In this document: positions 5,640 to 7,708 of the stretch, one piece after another
How the letters are laid out: every line of letters begins with the position of its first letter
Numbering within the stretch: position 1 is the first letter of the stretch
Source: Calditrichaceae bacterium
GTDB lineage: Bacteria; Calditrichota; Calditrichia; Calditrichales; Calditrichaceae
Direction of reading: 5' to 3'
DNA length: 7,708 nucleotides
Assembly: GCA_024763405.1 (NCBI GenBank)
Contig: JANTFQ010000102.1
Span: 1 to 7,708 of the forward strand
Program-made: the position numbers and the translations under genes
The notes under the pieces: model-generated
Databases searched by the model: none
Told to the model about the DNA's origin: nothing
What the model saw: the letters and a program-made list of their open reading frames with translations, nothing else

Positions 5640-6218
5640 ATGAGACAATACTTTAAGAATATATACGAAGCCATTGCAACAATCCTGGTCGGTATGGGAG
5701 TTACCTGGCGGCATTTATTTACCCGCGCGGTTACCATCCAGTATCCGCATGTAAAACGGACTTTACCGGAACGCTCACGCATGCAACTGTTTGTCGAAAT
5801 GGATGATTGTATCGGTTGTATGGCCTGTGAACGCGCCTGCCCTGTTGATTGTATCGAAATTAAAACGGTTCGCGGGGGAAAAGACGAAGACCTGGGCCAG
5901 ACTTCCAATGGGCAGAAAAAAAGGCTGCATGTGGTGCAGTTTGATATTGATATGGGAAAATGCTGCTATTGCTCAGACTGTGTATTCCCCTGTCCTACCG
6001 GCGCTATTCGTATGACGCCTGAATATGAGTTTATAACATACGACAGAAGTACTCTGCTCACAAAATTTGCAACCTACTCTCCGGAAGAGATAAGTGAATT
6101 AGAGGAACGTGAGCGGAAAGAAAAAGAAGCGCAGGCAGCCGCAAAAGCCGCCAAATTAAAAGCGGCGGAAGAAGCAAAGAAAGCAGCCGCCGGAACCGAC
6201 GAACCCAAATCGGAATAA
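5640..6218 (+). CDS. nuoI: NADH-quinone oxidoreductase subunit I, 2x[4Fe-4S], with charged C-terminal tail
   Basis: This 192-residue ferredoxin-like subunit carries clusters N6a and N6b, which lead electrons to N2. The motifs are C57/C60/C63 with C67 (CIGCMACERACP) and C108/C111/C114 with C118 (CYCSDCVFPCP), each expected to share ligands crosswise. The first cysteines of the motifs are 51 residues apart, longer than the 39 I recall for E. coli. The extra loop includes TSNGQKKRL (88-96), a form I associate with Bacteroidota/Chlorobiota-type NuoI. Residues from about 150 onward form a highly charged Ala/Lys/Glu-rich tail, probably helical or coiled-coil. The N-terminus (MRQYFKNIYEAI) fits the family start. 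The ribosome binding site is poor. A five-codon ORF (5626-5643) overlaps the start as ATGA and may deliver ribosomes to it. Confidence 0.96.
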   Translation: MRQYFKNIYEAIATILVGMGVTWRHLFTRAVTIQYPHVKRTLPERSRMQLFVEMDDCIGCMACERACPVDCIEIKTVRGGKDEDLGQTSNGQKKRLHVVQFDIDMGKCCYCSDCVFPCPTGAIRMTPEYEFITYDRSTLLTKFATYSPEEISELEERERKEKEAQAAAKAAKLKAAEEAKKAAAGTDEPKSE

Positions 6219-6252
6219 CTTTTTATTTAGATAATATTGGAGATTAATAGGG

Positions 6253-6756
6253 ATGGAAGCAAATCAAATACTTTTTATTGCCATCGCCCTGCTGACAATA
6301 CTCTCTGCCGCCGTGGTCGCTTTTTCGAATAAAATTATTCATTCGGCATTCGCCTTACTGGCCACTTTTACGGGCTTTGCGATGCTCTACATTTACTTAA
6401 GCGCAGATTTTCTGGCAGTTACACAAATCATTGTTTATGTGGGCGGTATTCTAATCCTGATTATATTTGGTGTGCTGATGACGCATCGGATCTACAGTAC
6501 TGCCAAAAAAACCGCGCACAATTCTATCTTGATTAGCCTTTTAGGCGGCCTTTTGGCACTCGGTCTTTTTTTATTTATCATTTCGATGTATCCCTGGGCG
6601 CCAACGGTTGTGAAAGATTTCAGCCCGACCACCGCGGTTATTGGTACCGAAATTCTGAGCGGTTACCTGCTGCCTTTCGAAATCATCTCCGTCTTGCTAC
6701 TGGGCGCACTAATCGGAGCTATTTACATTGCACGCCAGGAGGATAAAGAAAAATGA
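6253..6756 (+). CDS. nuoJ: NADH-quinone oxidoreductase subunit J
   Basis: This membrane subunit (167 residues) forms part of the link between the quinone site and the antiporter-like subunits. Its third helix undergoes the pi-bulge change seen in studied enzymes. Five hydrophobic segments are visible (about 5-25, 28-50, 54-76, 91-111, 139-160). The conserved third helix is QIIVYVGGILILIIFGVLM (58-76), with Y62 matching the family tyrosine. The last helix begins LLPFEIISVLLLGALIGAI (139-157), also canonical. GGAG at 6239-6242 lies 10 nt before the ATG. The stop overlaps the nuoK start as ATGA. Confidence 0.96.
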   Translation: MEANQILFIAIALLTILSAAVVAFSNKIIHSAFALLATFTGFAMLYIYLSADFLAVTQIIVYVGGILILIIFGVLMTHRIYSTAKKTAHNSILISLLGGLLALGLFLFIISMYPWAPTVVKDFSPTTAVIGTEILSGYLLPFEIISVLLLGALIGAIYIARQEDKEK

Positions 6757-7058
6757 TTCAGCTTAATAGTTTTTTAATAATCAGCGCCATCGTCTTTTCC
6801 TTAGGTCTTTTTACTGTTATCTACAAAAAAAATGCCGTTGGTATCCTGATGGGCGTAGAGCTGATTTTAAATTCGGTAAACCTTAATTTTGTCGCTTTCT
6901 CCAAATATGTGGATGCACATATTAACGGCCAGCTAGTGGCCATCTTTATCATCGTTCTCGCAGCTTCGGAAGCGGCCATTGCTCTGGCCATCATTCTGAA
7001 TATTTACCGTGACAGAGAAACGATTGATGTGACTCAATTGGATGAAATGAAACATTAA
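6753..7058 (+). CDS. nuoK: NADH-quinone oxidoreductase subunit K
   Basis: This 101-residue, three-helix membrane subunit is related to MrpC and carries part of the proton path between NuoJ and the antiporter-like subunits. The two essential buried glutamates are present: E36 in GVELILNSVNLNF (34-46) and E73 in AASEAAIALAI (70-80). AGGAGG at 6737-6742 lies inside nuoJ, 10 nt before the ATG, and the 4-nt ATGA overlap with nuoJ suggests coupled translation. The length is standard. Confidence 0.97.
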   Translation: MIQLNSFLIISAIVFSLGLFTVIYKKNAVGILMGVELILNSVNLNFVAFSKYVDAHINGQLVAIFIIVLAASEAAIALAIILNIYRDRETIDVTQLDEMKH

Positions 7059-7079
7059 AATACCCTTACAGAGGAAATC

Positions 7080-7708
7080 ATGATTCAAACAGCATTAATC
7101 ATCTGGCTACTCCCTCTTGCCGCGTTTACCTTTCAGATTCTGTTCGGAAAAAGATTGCCGCGCAAAGGAGACTGGGTTTCCATCGGCGCCATCGGAATTT
7201 CATTTGTATTGGCAATCAGCCTGCTTGTACAGGCACTTATGCAATACGATCCGGAATTTGTGGTCACCGCAAGTATCCCATGGATTGATTTGGGTTCATT
7301 TAAACTAAACATGGGTATTTATTTAGATAATCTTGCCATCATTATGTTAATGGTCGTCACCACGGTAAGCTTTCTGGTGCATATCTATTCTCTGGGCTAT
7401 ATGAAAGGCGATCCGTACTACAACCGTTTTTACGCTTATCTTTCTTTGTTCAGCTTTTCGATGCTCGGACTGGTTCTGTGGGATAATCTTTTCGGCATTT
7501 ACATAATGTGGGAACTGGTCGGTATCTGTTCGTATCTGCTTATCGGCTTTTATTTTGAAAAAGATTCCGCCGCGAATGCCGGCAAGAAGGCTTTTATTAC
7601 CAACCGCGTAGGTGACTTTGGATTTTTAATCGGCCTGCTGATTGTCTTTACCACTCTGGGCACTTTTAATTTAAGCGAAATTAATCTTGGCGTTAGCCAG
7701 GGTATTCT
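7080..7708 (+). CDS. nuoL: NADH-quinone oxidoreductase subunit L, N-terminal part (3' end outside window)
   Basis: This is the distal antiporter-like, proton-pumping subunit of complex I. Only 209 codons are in the window, about a third of a usual NuoL (around 600 residues or more). The conserved N-terminal blocks are clear: LDNLAIIMLMVVTTVSFLVH (82-101), HIYSLGYMKGDPYYNRFYAY (101-120), and IMWELVGICSYLLIGFY (142-158) with the key E145. These are followed by KKAFITNRVGDFGFLIG (169-185), including D179. GAGG at 7071-7074 lies 5 nt before the ATG. nuoL follows nuoK after 21 nt. nuoM and nuoN are expected next but are not in view. Confidence 0.96.
   Translation, partial: MIQTALIIWLLPLAAFTFQILFGKRLPRKGDWVSIGAIGISFVLAISLLVQALMQYDPEFVVTASIPWIDLGSFKLNMGIYLDNLAIIMLMVVTTVSFLVHIYSLGYMKGDPYYNRFYAYLSLFSFSMLGLVLWDNLFGIYIMWELVGICSYLLIGFYFEKDSAANAGKKAFITNRVGDFGFLIGLLIVFTTLGTFNLSEINLGVSQGI

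Noticed and set aside
5621..5908. Minus-strand open frame of 95 codons
   Set aside because: It lies antisense to nuoI and its ferredoxin motifs; there is no sign of a domain or of a ribosome binding site that would support it.

Overview
The window holds two divergently transcribed gene clusters of a membrane respiratory chain, separated by about 645 bp of AT-rich DNA. On the minus strand (1-1325) are the first two genes of an alternative complex III (ACIII) operon: actA, a membrane-anchored pentaheme cytochrome c, and the N-terminal 227 codons of actB, the large molybdopterin-oxidoreductase-like subunit, which runs off the left edge. On the plus strand (1971-7708) is a complex I operon in the order nuoA-B-C-D-H-I-J-K-L. 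nuoL runs off the right edge, and nuoM and nuoN are expected beyond it.

The operon passes directly from nuoD to nuoH. The genes for the NADH-oxidising module (nuoE, nuoF, nuoG) are not at their usual place between them. The encoded enzyme therefore looks like the 11-subunit type, made of the quinone-reducing arm (B, C, D, I) and the proton-pumping membrane arm (A, H, J, K, L and presumably M, N). Its electron donor cannot be read from this window. Ferredoxin, or an input module encoded elsewhere, is possible. Complex I reduces quinone and ACIII oxidises quinol, passing electrons towards cytochrome c or a terminal oxidase. The two clusters therefore encode consecutive steps of one chain.

Organism: a bacterium, most likely of the Fibrobacterota-Chlorobiota-Bacteroidota (FCB) group in the broad sense. 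Calditrichota- or Ignavibacteria-like lineages are plausible, but this is an inference. It rests on ACIII in place of bc1, an 11-subunit nuo operon with unfused nuoC and nuoD, a NuoI with a long TSNG-containing loop between its two ferredoxin motifs, moderate GC in the genes, and AT-rich spacers. I cannot name the genus.

Layout: 1-681 actB (minus, partial); 678-1325 actA (minus, TTG start); 1326-1970 intergenic region with a terminator-like hairpin (1641-1670) and a symmetric 42-bp interrupted palindrome (1891-1932) just ahead of nuoA; 1971-7708 nuo operon with short gaps or overlaps and a hairpin spanning the nuoD stop codon. No RNA genes, mobile elements or CRISPR arrays were seen. Every gene is a recognised family member. 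The points worth a second look are regulatory and architectural: the divergent control region, the palindrome, the nuoD-nuoH hairpin, the NuoI tail and loop, and two very small ORFs that overlap gene starts.
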